NCBI GenBank assembly: GCA_947385955.1
Contig: CANDNA010000004.1
Location: 124,001 to 188,000 of the forward strand
Direction: 5' to 3'
Length of the DNA: 64,000 bases
Origin: an uncultured Clostridia bacterium
Lineage (GTDB): Bacteria; Bacillota; Clostridia; Lachnospirales; Lachnospiraceae
Below, in pieces: positions 8,776 through 16,402 of the stretch (the stretch's first letter is position 1; every line of letters starts with the position of its first letter). The translations under genes were made by a program, and so were the position numbers. The notes under the pieces are model-generated. The model saw only the letters and a program-made list of their open reading frames with translations. It was not told the origin of the DNA and ran no database searches.

Positions 8776-10574
8776 CAGGCTTTTGGTGAGGGCGCTTCGT
8801 CTTCCAGAAGATGCAGCTCTGCCAACTGGATCTGATCCACCGTATCCGGCGCACCGGTCAGCAGGCAGGACGCATCCTTGACTTTGGGAAATGCCATCAC
8901 TTCCCGGATACTGTCTGCCTTTACCAGCAGCATGACCAGACGGTCCAGTCCATAGGCCAGCCCTGCATGAGGCGGTACCCCATACCGGAAAGCATCCAGC
9001 AGAAAACCGAACCGGTTATGGGCATCCTCTTTGGTAAAGCCCAATATCTCAAACATTTTTTCCTGTATCTCATCCTGGTGGATACGTACGCTGCCGCCTC
9101 CCAGCTCCACACCGTTCAATACAATATCATAGGCTTTGGCGCGCACCCTGCCCGGATCACTGTCCAGATACTGTAAATCTTCCTCCATCATCATGGTAAA
9201 GGGATGATGCACCGCCACAAAGCGGTTTTCCTCCTCGCTCCACTCCAGCAGAGGAAATTCCGTTATCCACAAAAAGTCAAACCGGTCATGGTCAATCAGC
9301 CCCATCTGCTCCCCCAGTTCCAGACGCAGCGCCCCCAGCACACTGTAAACAATGTTGTTTTGATCTGCCGCAAAGAAAAGCAGATCTCCCGGCTCCCCGT
9401 CCATCCTGCCGACAAGAGCATCCAATTCTTCCTGCGTCATAAATTTGGCAAAAGAAGATTTGTAACTTTTGTCCTGCTGAATGCTCAGATATGCCAGTCC
9501 CCTTGCCCCATATCCTTTTGCAAAGTCCACCAGTGCATCTATTTTCTTTCTGGCCATACCCGCCTGACCTTTGGCGTTGATCCCCCGTACACTGCCGCCT
9601 GCCTCCAGCGCAGAGGAAAAGACCCCGAACCCGCACCCTTTTACCGTATCGGATACATTCACCAGCTCCATGCCAAAACGGGTATCCGGCTTGTCCGAAC
9701 CAAAGCGTTCCATAGCCTCCCTCCAGGTCATTCTGGGAATGGGAAGCTGCACTTCCAGCCCCACAGCCTCCCGGCAGACATACTGGAGCAGACGCTCATT
9801 GATTTCTATGACATCTTCCACATCCACAAAAGACAGCTCCATATCCAGCTGGGTAAATTCCGGCTGCCTGTCTGCCCGCAGGTCTTCGTCCCGGAAGCAT
9901 TTTGCGATCTGATAATACCGGTCAAAGCCAGAGCACATCAAAAGCTGTTTAAAAAGCTGGGGAGACTGGGGCAGCCCATAAAAACAGCCCGGATGGACCC
10001 GGCTGGGTACCAGATAATCTCTGGCGCCTTCCGGTGTGGATTTGCCCAGAATGGGAGTTTCGATCTCCAGAAATCCTTCCTGTGTCATAAAAGTACGGAT
10101 GCTGGCGGCAATGCTGCTGCGCAATATAATATTTCTCTGCAGATCCGGACGGCGCAGATCCAGATACCGGTACTGCAGACGTAAGTCCTCCCTTGTTTTG
10201 GAATCGGCCTCAATAGGAAACGGCGGTGTCTGTGCCTCGGAAAGAATGCGCATCTGCCTTACCCGCACCTCAATCTCTCCTGTGGAAAGGGCGGTATTTA
10301 CCGCTCCCGCTCTTTTTTCCACAGTGCCCACCACTGCAATCACAAATTCACTCCGCAGCTTCTCCGCTCTTGCAAAATGTTCGCTGCCGCAGTCGCTTTC
10401 TTCAAAAACCAACTGTATCAGACCGGAACGGTCCCGCAAATCCACAAAGATAATGCCGCCTGCATTTCTCTGCTTCTGCACCCAGCCCATCAGCGTCACT
10501 TCTTTTCCTGTATCCTGTATTCCCGGTTCCGCACATCTGTGACTTCTGTGCAGCCCCTTCATTGCCTCTGCCAT
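8775..10574 (-). CDS. aspS: Aspartate--tRNA ligase
   Basis: Class II aminoacyl-tRNA synthetase of 599 residues, the bacterial-type length including the GAD insertion domain. Visible parts are the N-terminal OB-fold anticodon-binding domain (GWVQKQRNAGGIIFVDLRD), motif 1/2 segments (FLEIETPILGKSTPEGARD, then FRDEDLRADRQPEFTQLD) and motif 3 (GLAYGLDRLVMLL). It follows hisS by 15 bases, the common hisS-aspS pair. Whether it is discriminating or non-discriminating depends on whether the genome has gatCAB and asnS, which this window does not show. Confidence 0.96.
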   Translation of the reverse strand: MAEAMKGLHRSHRCAEPGIQDTGKEVTLMGWVQKQRNAGGIIFVDLRDRSGLIQLVFEESDCGSEHFARAEKLRSEFVIAVVGTVEKRAGAVNTALSTGEIEVRVRQMRILSEAQTPPFPIEADSKTREDLRLQYRYLDLRRPDLQRNIILRSSIAASIRTFMTQEGFLEIETPILGKSTPEGARDYLVPSRVHPGCFYGLPQSPQLFKQLLMCSGFDRYYQIAKCFRDEDLRADRQPEFTQLDMELSFVDVEDVIEINERLLQYVCREAVGLEVQLPIPRMTWREAMERFGSDKPDTRFGMELVNVSDTVKGCGFGVFSSALEAGGSVRGINAKGQAGMARKKIDALVDFAKGYGARGLAYLSIQQDKSYKSSFAKFMTQEELDALVGRMDGEPGDLLFFAADQNNIVYSVLGALRLELGEQMGLIDHDRFDFLWITEFPLLEWSEEENRFVAVHHPFTMMMEEDLQYLDSDPGRVRAKAYDIVLNGVELGGGSVRIHQDEIQEKMFEILGFTKEDAHNRFGFLLDAFRYGVPPHAGLAYGLDRLVMLLVKADSIREVMAFPKVKDASCLLTGAPDTVDQIQLAELHLLEDEAPSPKA

Positions 10575-10589
10575 TGTCTCTCCTCCTGT

Positions 10590-11870
10590 TTATTGTAAGG
10601 GATTTTTATAAAATTCCTGAAATGTCCCATATCCTTCTGCTGTAAGCTGTTCCTTCTGGAACTTTTTATTTTTGTTCATCCGGGCCACCAGTACCTGATT
10701 TCCCGCCTCACGCTCCTGCTGGGCCCTGGCAATGATTTCACACAGCCTCTCCCCTGTGATGCCCTTTTCAATCAGGAAGGCTGTCTTTGCCGGACGGACA
10801 GGTATCTGAAACCCGCTTTCCATTAACAGCAGAATGATCCGCTCGAAACCGATGGAAAATCCGCAGGCCGGCACATCTTTTCCGGTAAATCTTCCAACCA
10901 TGCCGTCGTAACGTCCGCCGCCGCCGCAGCTTCCTCCAAACTGGGGCATGGCAATCTCAAAGATTGTCCCCGTATAATAGGACATGCCTCTTACCAGCGT
11001 AGGATCAAATACAAGATCAAAAGCCGCCGCTTTTGTAGTATCCACACTTTCGATAATTTCCATCAGGCTCACTTTCACTTCTTCTTCCAGCACACCCGCA
11101 TCCACCAGCCGGTCCGCCAGGGCAGCCAATGCCGCACCGGGAGCCTTGCCGTCTGTCTTTTCCAAATCCCGGAACAGGGCTGTATAACGCTCTGTAGCCT
11201 CAGAGGCAAAACCGCCCGCCGCCAGCTCTGCCGCCACTCCGTCCAGACCGATCTTATCCATTTTATCCAGAATAATAAACACCGAATCGTACGTCTCAGG
11301 GGCAAAACCACTGTAAGCAGCCATTGCCTTCAGAATCCTTCGGTCATTGATCCTGATCTGGAAATCCTGAAATCCCAGTTTCCCCAGTGTGGCAGTGGTG
11401 GCCAGAATCAGCTCAATCTCTGCCAGATTGGAACCTTCTCCCAGGATATCAATATCACACTGCATAAACTGGCGGTAACGCCCCCGCTGAGGCTGATCCG
11501 CCCGCCATACATTTCCCATCTGGAGCGCCTTAAAGGGCGCCGGCAGCTCACTGGCATGTGCCGCATAATACCGTACCAGCGGCACGGTCAGATCATAGCG
11601 CAGACCACTGTCCACCAGATCGTTTTCCGACGCTGCCCCTTCGATGTCCAGCTTTCCGCCCCGTTTCAGAATCTTAAAAATCAGCTTTTCATTTTCCCCG
11701 CCCTGTTTGCTGCTCAGATTTGCAATGCTCTCCACACAGGGAGTCTCTATGGAAGTAAAACCGAACGCCCTGTAGGTTTCCTTGATTACGCTGGTCACAT
11801 AATCACGGAGTTCCATTTCCCCAGGCAGTATATCTTTCATACCTTTTACCGGTTTTTTATTCAGTGCCAT
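10590..11870 (-). CDS. hisS: Histidine--tRNA ligase
   Basis: Class II synthetase of 426 residues. Motif 2 is VWRADQPQRGRYRQFMQCDIDILG, seen here as WRADQPQRGRYRQF, the histidine-specific loop is LVRGMSYYTGTIFEI, and motif 3 is ACGFSIGFERI. The start at 11870 (MALNKKPVKG) has AAAGGAG correctly spaced; an in-frame ATG 72 bases further upstream lacks such a site. A promoter of the form TTGAAA-17-TAGAAT lies 35-63 bases upstream. I looked for a T-box leader and did not find its conserved sequence. Confidence 0.95.
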   Translation of the reverse strand: MALNKKPVKGMKDILPGEMELRDYVTSVIKETYRAFGFTSIETPCVESIANLSSKQGGENEKLIFKILKRGGKLDIEGAASENDLVDSGLRYDLTVPLVRYYAAHASELPAPFKALQMGNVWRADQPQRGRYRQFMQCDIDILGEGSNLAEIELILATTATLGKLGFQDFQIRINDRRILKAMAAYSGFAPETYDSVFIILDKMDKIGLDGVAAELAAGGFASEATERYTALFRDLEKTDGKAPGAALAALADRLVDAGVLEEEVKVSLMEIIESVDTTKAAAFDLVFDPTLVRGMSYYTGTIFEIAMPQFGGSCGGGGRYDGMVGRFTGKDVPACGFSIGFERIILLLMESGFQIPVRPAKTAFLIEKGITGERLCEIIARAQQEREAGNQVLVARMNKNKKFQKEQLTAEGYGTFQEFYKNPLQ

Positions 11871-11904
11871 ACCCAGTTCTCCTTTTCCTGTCTTTTCCTG
11901 TTCG

Positions 11905-11933
11905 ATTCTACACCGTTTCAGATGGTTTTTCAA
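11905..11933 (-). promoter_or_regulatory. Sigma-A-type promoter for hisS-aspS
   Basis: On the minus strand, TTGAAA (11928-11933), a 17-base spacer and TAGAAT (11905-11910). It lies between the upstream terminator and hisS, so hisS, aspS and perhaps the genes after them start here. Confidence 0.7.
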
Positions 11934-11963
11934 GCGTAACATTGGAACATACTGATACCGTTC

Positions 11964-11998
11964 AAAAAAGAGGCCGACTGATATAACAGCCAGGCCCC
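11964..11998 (-). terminator. Terminator after the small 79-residue protein gene
   Basis: On the minus strand, a stem of about 11 bp (GGGGCC-GGCTG against CAGTCGGCCTC, with one bulge and one wobble), a 6-base loop and six Ts. It lies 33 bases after the preceding stop codon. Confidence 0.7.
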
Positions 11999-12030
11999 AT
12001 TATGATGAAATACTTACAGACAGCTTTTAT

Positions 12031-12270
12031 TTAACAATCTCCGGCATAATAGGATACAACACTCATATAATCTCCGGGATCAGGAATCTCCAGAACAATT
12101 GGCAGGCAGTTTTTATTTTCATAATACCGCTCCATTAATCTGCTCTGAATCCCATATTGTTCCCGGATGTTTACTTTCCTGCCTCCGGAATCACGCATAC
12201 ATACCTCTCCTCTGCAGGAATTGACCGTATCCAGGAAGTTTTTCATATTTAAAATTTTTAATTTCAGCAT
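12031..12270 (-). CDS. Small uncharacterised protein (79 aa)
   Basis: A stand-alone small gene with a good ribosome-binding site (GGAGG, 7 bases before ATG), a TATAAT -10 candidate upstream and a terminator downstream, all supporting real expression. The protein has a basic N-terminal part (MLKLKILNMKNFLDTVNSC) and a C-terminal part ending PGDYMSVVSYYAGDC. No signal peptide, membrane segment or metal-binding pattern is evident. It resembles, from memory, short uncharacterised proteins of Lachnospiraceae with the same YYAGDC ending; no function can be assigned. Confidence 0.65.
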   Translation of the reverse strand: MLKLKILNMKNFLDTVNSCRGEVCMRDSGGRKVNIREQYGIQSRLMERYYENKNCLPIVLEIPDPGDYMSVVSYYAGDC

Positions 12271-12427
12271 TGCACACCCTCCATTTTGTAAACTTGTTTA
12301 TCTCCTTTACAAATATGATTATAGTGCCATCTGACCAAAATTAATATTCCATTTCTGCCTGTATATATTACAATCCTGCCATCTTATGTGACAGTCCTCA
12401 CAAAATCTAATCGTTTGGGAAAACATT

Positions 12428-13402
12428 TTACCGGCTGTACGCCATCAGCAAAAGCTCTACGCTCATTCCATCCTGCATCCTGCCTGTTTTTACCCGTTCC
12501 TCCGCCTCCACACAGGCATGCAGCGCTTCCTTTAAACTGTCCATATCAAACCGGGATGCCTGGGATGCATATTTTCCAATCAGGAAATCCCGCAGCCCGG
12601 TCCTGCCCGCTATGGTTTTATTGTCATATCCTTTTTCTCTGCATTCCTTTACCTGCATCAGCAGATTAAACTCCCTGGCAATCAGATACAGGATCCGCAT
12701 AGGCGGCTCCTTCAATGCCAGAAGATCATAATACAGCTCCAGCGCCTTTTTCTGATTCTTATCTGCAATGGCATGAACCATATCAAAAATCTGATTGGTG
12801 ATCTTTCTTGTGCAGACAGCATCCATATCTTCTCTGGTGATCTGTTCCCGTCCCCATGTATAACAGAACAGCTTTTCCAGCTCCATCCGTATATTTTCCA
12901 TATCCGTGCCTGTCATCTCCAGAAAATACCGGACATCCTGAGCGGAAATTTTCTGATGTTCCTTTCCTGCCAGACCTGCGATCCAACGGGTCAGCGTCCC
13001 GGTATCCTGTACCGGAAACTCCGTAATCCTTCCTGCTGCCTTAACTGCCTTATAAAGCCGGCTGCGTTTGTCCACTTCCGTTTCCACAAACACAAAAAAG
13101 GCTGTTTCCGACATATCTGTCATATAATCTGCCAGCGCCTCTCCGCCCTTTTTGAACAGTCCGCTGTTTTCTATCACAATCACCCGGCGCTGTGCCAGAA
13201 AAGGGTGGGTCTCCGCCAGATCAATGATTTCTCCCGGATGGACATTCCTGCCCTCAAAATAATGGCAGTTCATCGTATCCCCTTCCGAAAGCGCACTGCG
13301 CAGCCTGTCCCTGTACTGCCTGCGCAGATAGGCTTCCTCTCCGCAAAGCAGATACACCTGCTTTAATTCTCCTGATTTGATGTCCTCATTCAGCCGTTTC
13401 AT
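12428..13402 (-). CDS. holA: DNA polymerase III subunit delta
   Basis: Clamp-loader subunit that opens the sliding clamp. The 324-residue protein matches HolA: an N-terminal AAA+-like domain with VYLLCGEEAYLRRQYRDRL, a middle domain, and a C-terminal collar domain around RILYLIAREFNLL. The start at 13402 has AAGGA 8 bases upstream, whereas an upstream in-frame ATG adds 20 residues absent from the family. In Firmicutes holA usually follows comEC directly, but here they are 3 kb apart. Two or three TATAAT-like boxes upstream suggest it now has its own promoter. Confidence 0.9.
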   Translation of the reverse strand: MKRLNEDIKSGELKQVYLLCGEEAYLRRQYRDRLRSALSEGDTMNCHYFEGRNVHPGEIIDLAETHPFLAQRRVIVIENSGLFKKGGEALADYMTDMSETAFFVFVETEVDKRSRLYKAVKAAGRITEFPVQDTGTLTRWIAGLAGKEHQKISAQDVRYFLEMTGTDMENIRMELEKLFCYTWGREQITREDMDAVCTRKITNQIFDMVHAIADKNQKKALELYYDLLALKEPPMRILYLIAREFNLLMQVKECREKGYDNKTIAGRTGLRDFLIGKYASQASRFDMDSLKEALHACVEAEERVKTGRMQDGMSVELLLMAYSR

Positions 13403-13466
13403 AGTTGAGTTCCTTTCCGCATCCCCAATCATCAGAATTATAATACGTTTACCAGATTCCACTCAA

Positions 13467-13547
13467 AATATTATACCTTGTCCGCAAGCGGACACGGCCC
13501 CTCCGGGGGCACACTCCCTCCGCCCGACACTGTATCAATATTATACC
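13467..13547. repeat. Direct repeat flanking a GC-rich hairpin segment upstream of holA
   Basis: The 11-mer AATATTATACC occurs at 13467-13477 and 13537-13547. Between the copies is a GC-rich segment with two small hairpins (GTCCGC/GCGGAC and CCCC/GGGG). On the minus strand each copy provides a TATAAT -10 box facing holA. The copies could be tandem promoters or a small insertion with a duplicated target. Confidence 0.5.
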
Positions 13548-13587
13548 ATTTATTGTCTCACATCAAAAACTAAAATTTTAACAGAAA

Positions 13588-13640
13588 ACAAACCGGCCCA
13601 CAGGTCTTTTCTCAAAAGCCAACTGCTGCCGGTTTTCCTG
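13588..13640 (-). terminator. Possible terminator after the CatB-like acetyltransferase gene
   Basis: A 7-8 bp stem (AACCGGC / GCCGGTT) around a loop of about 30 bases, followed by GTTTTCT on the minus strand. The long loop makes this a weak call. Confidence 0.35.
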
Positions 13641-13712
13641 AACATTTATTTTATCCTCAATCTACACCACTTCTCTGATAAAGTCTGCTTATCCCTTATT
13701 CATCTCTAAATC

Positions 13713-14642
13713 CTAAAGATGCTTTCTTATAAATTCATCAATCGGCAGATAAAAATCATCATACCGTTCCCTGATTTCTTCATCCGTCCAGTTCCACCAT
13801 GCGATTCCGTTTAACTTCTCAATCTGTTCCGGAGAATATCTGTATTTTATGATTTTTGCGGGCACTCCCACAACAACCGCATAATCTGGTACAGCCTTTG
13901 TAATCACCGCTCCTGCTCCTGCAATCACTCCATTGCCAATGTCTGCCCCATTTGTAATCAAAACATTCTGACCCAGCCATACATCATTTCCTATTTTGCT
14001 CCTTTTGGATTTCATTACCTCTTCGTGCGGCTGCACTCCTTCAAAATACCAGGCAAAATCGTCAAACGTAGAAAAAGGCACTTCCATATTTTCATCCATC
14101 TGCCCCGCATAAATCATAGGGTGTGTCGTAACAAATCGCATTTCATGATTGCGGACAGCTTCAACGCCAATACCAAAACTGCAAAAAGAGCCGATGCTTT
14201 CAATAAGGAAATGATCATGACAGATCGGCCCATAAGAATACTTCCCTATTTTCGTATGAACTTTCTTCCTTTTCATGGAAGTAAACTCTGCAATCTGTTT
14301 CGGTTCAAAATAGGCCAGAAGGCTTTCCCACAGTTCCTTATATATATATGGATTGTTAGATGAAAGCAATACAGCAAAATCCTCCCTGTTTTCAACGTTC
14401 GCCATATATGCCAGGGGTTGAATATTTTTATTATATTGACATAAATGATTATCCAGAATATACGCTTCCTGAATCCCATAAGCAGAATTAAGGAAATGTT
14501 TTACAGTTATACCGATATCACCATATGGGAAAATAATAAATTTCCTGTAACCGCTTTTCAGTTTTTCCTCAATAAATTCCCGGATTTCCGCAATATTCTT
14601 TAACATTCCTTCATTTTTTGTCATTCCCTCATTTTTTTCCAT
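13713..14642 (-). CDS. CatB-like (hexapeptide-repeat) O-acetyltransferase with an N-terminal extension
   Basis: 309 residues. The C-terminal ~190 residues are a left-handed beta-helix xenobiotic/polysaccharide O-acetyltransferase: RSKIGNDVWLGQNVLITNGA, then IGNGVIAGAGAVITKAVPDYAVVVG in hexapeptide register, and the tail YSPEQIEKLNGIAWWNW typical of CatB-type enzymes. The N-terminal ~115 residues are an extra domain with a GDIG nucleotide-binding-like stretch, as found in sugar-modifying acetyltransferases. The first 16 residues repeat KNEGM twice. It probably acetylates a surface sugar; the acceptor is unknown. It is more AT-rich than its neighbours and lies downstream of an inverted-repeat segment and a recombinase gene. 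Confidence 0.8.
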   Translation of the reverse strand: MEKNEGMTKNEGMLKNIAEIREFIEEKLKSGYRKFIIFPYGDIGITVKHFLNSAYGIQEAYILDNHLCQYNKNIQPLAYMANVENREDFAVLLSSNNPYIYKELWESLLAYFEPKQIAEFTSMKRKKVHTKIGKYSYGPICHDHFLIESIGSFCSFGIGVEAVRNHEMRFVTTHPMIYAGQMDENMEVPFSTFDDFAWYFEGVQPHEEVMKSKRSKIGNDVWLGQNVLITNGADIGNGVIAGAGAVITKAVPDYAVVVGVPAKIIKYRYSPEQIEKLNGIAWWNWTDEEIRERYDDFYLPIDEFIRKHL

Positions 14643-14700
14643 GCCTGAAACCTCTTTCTGATAAAGTGTACGTTTACAAAAAAGGGGAATATTTTCAGGC
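14643..14700 (-). promoter_or_regulatory. Hairpin that could cover the acetyltransferase start codon
   Basis: GCCTGAAA (minus strand 14700-14693) and TTTCAGGC (14650-14643) can pair in the transcript. The second arm directly abuts the ATG and overlaps the AGAGG ribosome-binding region. One arm lies inside the putative invertible segment, so pairing would exist only in the orientation seen here. Confidence 0.35.
14666..14680 (+). repeat. Inverted repeat, left copy (15 bp)
   Basis: GTGTACGTTTACAAA, perfectly matched in inverted orientation by 14844-14858. It is proposed as a recombination site of the adjacent serine recombinase. Confidence 0.75.
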
Positions 14701-14706
14701 GTTCTA

Positions 14707-14735
14707 TTGCGTGCCCAATATTTCTATGATATAAA
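14707..14735 (+). promoter_or_regulatory. Promoter-like sequence inside the candidate invertible segment
   Basis: TTGCGT (14707-14712), a 17-base spacer and TATAAA (14730-14735), reading rightward, away from the acetyltransferase and antisense to the recombinase 3' end. The -35 box is weak (only TTG matches the consensus). Confidence 0.45.
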
Positions 14736-14843
14736 ATATAAAAGACAATAATGTGGAAATCATACCTGCATGTTTGCCAAACAGCAGTCATAAATCCGGG
14801 ATTTATCATAAGAATCCAGATCTTTTTATCGTATATATGAAAA

Positions 14844-14858
14844 TTTGTAAACGTACAC
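14844..14858 (-). repeat. Inverted repeat, right copy (15 bp) within a larger palindrome
   Basis: Reverse complement of 14666-14680. It is part of a nearly symmetric site of about 32 bp in which two 12-bp arms (AAAATTTGTAAA and its complement) flank an 8-base centre, the usual geometry of a serine recombinase core site. The same palindrome could act as a weak terminator for the recombinase gene. Confidence 0.7.
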
Positions 14859-14877
14859 CTTTACAAATTTTTTGTCA

Positions 14878-15477
14878 TTACACAGAATTTTCAAATTTTC
14901 TGGCTTTCCCATAAAATGTTCCTACAGGCATTCCACAGGCATCCGCTGCCTGACGGAGTGTTATTTTTTTTTGCCTCCAGTCATGGTATATGCTTTGAAA
15001 ATTGTCCGGATAAGAAAGTGCCGGACGCCCGAATTTTACTCCTCTGGCCTTTGCTGCAGCAATCCCCTCTGCCTGGCGCTGACGGATGTTCATTCTTTCA
15101 TTTTCTGCCACAAAAGACAGTACCTGCAGAACAATATCACTCAGGAATGTTCCCATCAGATCTTTTCCCCGCCTGGTATCCAACAGCGGCATATCCAATA
15201 CTACGATATCTACTCCCTTTTCTTTCGTGAGAATCCTCCACTGTTCCAGAATCTCTCCATAATTACGTCCCAGACGATCTATACTCTTGATATAAAGCAG
15301 ATCATTCCTTTCCATACGATTCATCATACGTCTGTAAGCAGGCCGGTCAAAATCTTTTCCGGACTGTTTGTCAACAAACACAGTTTCCATTGGAGCAGAC
15401 AACTCCTGCAAAGCAAGCAACTGACGCTGCTCATTCTGATCACGGCTGCTGACACGGATATATCCATATGTACTCAT
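14878..15477 (-). CDS. Serine recombinase (resolvase/invertase family)
   Basis: Site-specific DNA recombinase of 199 residues, the size of small invertases and resolvases. The N-terminal catalytic domain has YIRVSSRDQ with the nucleophile at S10, then the IKSIDRLGRN arginine motif and a long E helix (LSFVAENERMNIRQRQAEGI). The C-terminal segment ITLRQAADACGMPVGTFYG is a Hin-type helix-turn-helix. The start at 15477 is set by GGGAGG 8 bases upstream; an in-frame ATG five codons earlier contains that site. Its neighbour is a 15-bp inverted repeat bounding a promoter-like segment, which suggests a DNA invertase. A resolvase or an element integration relic is the alternative. Confidence 0.88.
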   Translation of the reverse strand: MSTYGYIRVSSRDQNEQRQLLALQELSAPMETVFVDKQSGKDFDRPAYRRMMNRMERNDLLYIKSIDRLGRNYGEILEQWRILTKEKGVDIVVLDMPLLDTRRGKDLMGTFLSDIVLQVLSFVAENERMNIRQRQAEGIAAAKARGVKFGRPALSYPDNFQSIYHDWRQKKITLRQAADACGMPVGTFYGKARKFENSV

Positions 15478-15542
15478 CTGAAAACCTCCCATATATTATA
15501 TTAAATTGCATTTTCTCTTTCTGATTGTGATACTCATCTGAA
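15471..15542. repeat. 12-bp direct repeat around the recombinase start
   Basis: TACTCATCTGAA at 15471-15482 (overlapping the start codon) and at 15531-15542, exactly 60 bases apart. It may be a recombinase binding site, an autoregulatory site or a duplication scar. Confidence 0.5.
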
Positions 15543-15672
15543 TTTTTTTCAACCTGTTTCTGAACGCCTCATGGCACAATCAGTTTGCCGTTTCCCGGAT
15601 ATTTTATGTTATACTATTGTAAGAAAGAAACCGGTCAGGCACAGAGAAACCTGACAAAGGAGGCCCTCTTTG

Positions 15673-16398
15673 ATGAAAAAACTCATAGCAGATATTCATA
15701 TGCACACACTTGTGAGCGGACATGCCTACGGAACCATCAGGGAAATGGCAGCGGCAGCCAGAGCACAGGGATTGCAGTTAATCGGCATCAGTGAACACGC
15801 TCCCGGAATTCCCGGAACGGTGGAACCTTTTTATTATCTGAATCTGCAGGTCATTCCCAAATGCCTGTATGGTACAGAAATCCTGCATGGCTGCGAAATC
15901 AATGTACTGAACACCGGAAAACTGTCACTGGAACAAAAATATATAGACTATCTGGATTATGCCATCGCCGGTATTCATACACAATGTTATCAGGATGAGG
16001 GCCGGGAGAAAAATACAACGAATCTCATTGCATGTATTAAGCATAAAAAAGTATTCTTTGTCTCCCATCCGGACGATGACCATACGCCGCTTGATTACGA
16101 ACGGCTGGTTCAGGCAGCAAAGCAATACCATGTAGCCCTGGAAGTCAACAACAGTTCGCTGGTAAAGAAAGAGCAGAGGCCGAACTGCTATCATAACTAC
16201 AGGACCATGCTGGCGCTTTGCCGCCAATACCAGGTCCCCGTCATCGTAAGCTCCGATGCGCATGATCCCAGTTGGGTCGGAAGGTTTGATCTGGCATATG
16301 ATTTACTGGAAGAATCCGGCATAGAGGATGCGCTGATTTTAAATAACAGCATTGAAAAATTAAAACAGTTTATGGGAATCCCCGCCGGTTCTCTGTAA
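15673..16398 (+). CDS. PHP-domain phosphatase (YcdX-like)
   Basis: Metal-dependent phosphoesterase of 241 residues. Metal-binding motifs run from DIHMHT through ISEHAP, GCEIN, FVSHPDDD and SSDAHD in the order expected of stand-alone PHP phosphatases such as YcdX. The physiological substrate is unknown. The ATG at 15673 follows AAAGGAGG by 9 bases; an in-frame TTG one codon earlier is the alternative. The stop codon is only 4 bases from the convergent comEC stop, with no terminator between them. Confidence 0.85.
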   Translation: MKKLIADIHMHTLVSGHAYGTIREMAAAARAQGLQLIGISEHAPGIPGTVEPFYYLNLQVIPKCLYGTEILHGCEINVLNTGKLSLEQKYIDYLDYAIAGIHTQCYQDEGREKNTTNLIACIKHKKVFFVSHPDDDHTPLDYERLVQAAKQYHVALEVNNSSLVKKEQRPNCYHNYRTMLALCRQYQVPVIVSSDAHDPSWVGRFDLAYDLLEESGIEDALILNNSIEKLKQFMGIPAGSL

Positions 16399-16402
16399 TA
16401 GC

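Larger units (their letters stand above)
14666..14858. mobile_element. Candidate invertible DNA segment (promoter switch)
   Basis: A 15-bp perfect inverted repeat bounds 163 bases of non-coding DNA. The segment lies between the acetyltransferase start and the end of a serine recombinase gene. Inside it, a promoter-like sequence reads rightward on the plus strand (TTGCGT-17-TATAAA); inversion would turn it toward the acetyltransferase. In the orientation seen, no comparably good promoter faces the gene. The layout matches known promoter inversion systems, but inversion itself is inferred. Confidence 0.55.

Noticed and set aside
11871-12030. T-box riboswitch before hisS
   Set aside because: The conserved T-box antiterminator sequence is absent. 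The hairpin there is the terminator of the preceding small gene, and hisS has a plain promoter after it.
14838-14877. The palindrome at the right inverted repeat as only a terminator for the recombinase
   Set aside because: It could terminate weakly, but a terminator would not explain the exact 15-bp inverted copy 165 bases away, so the recombination-site reading is preferred.
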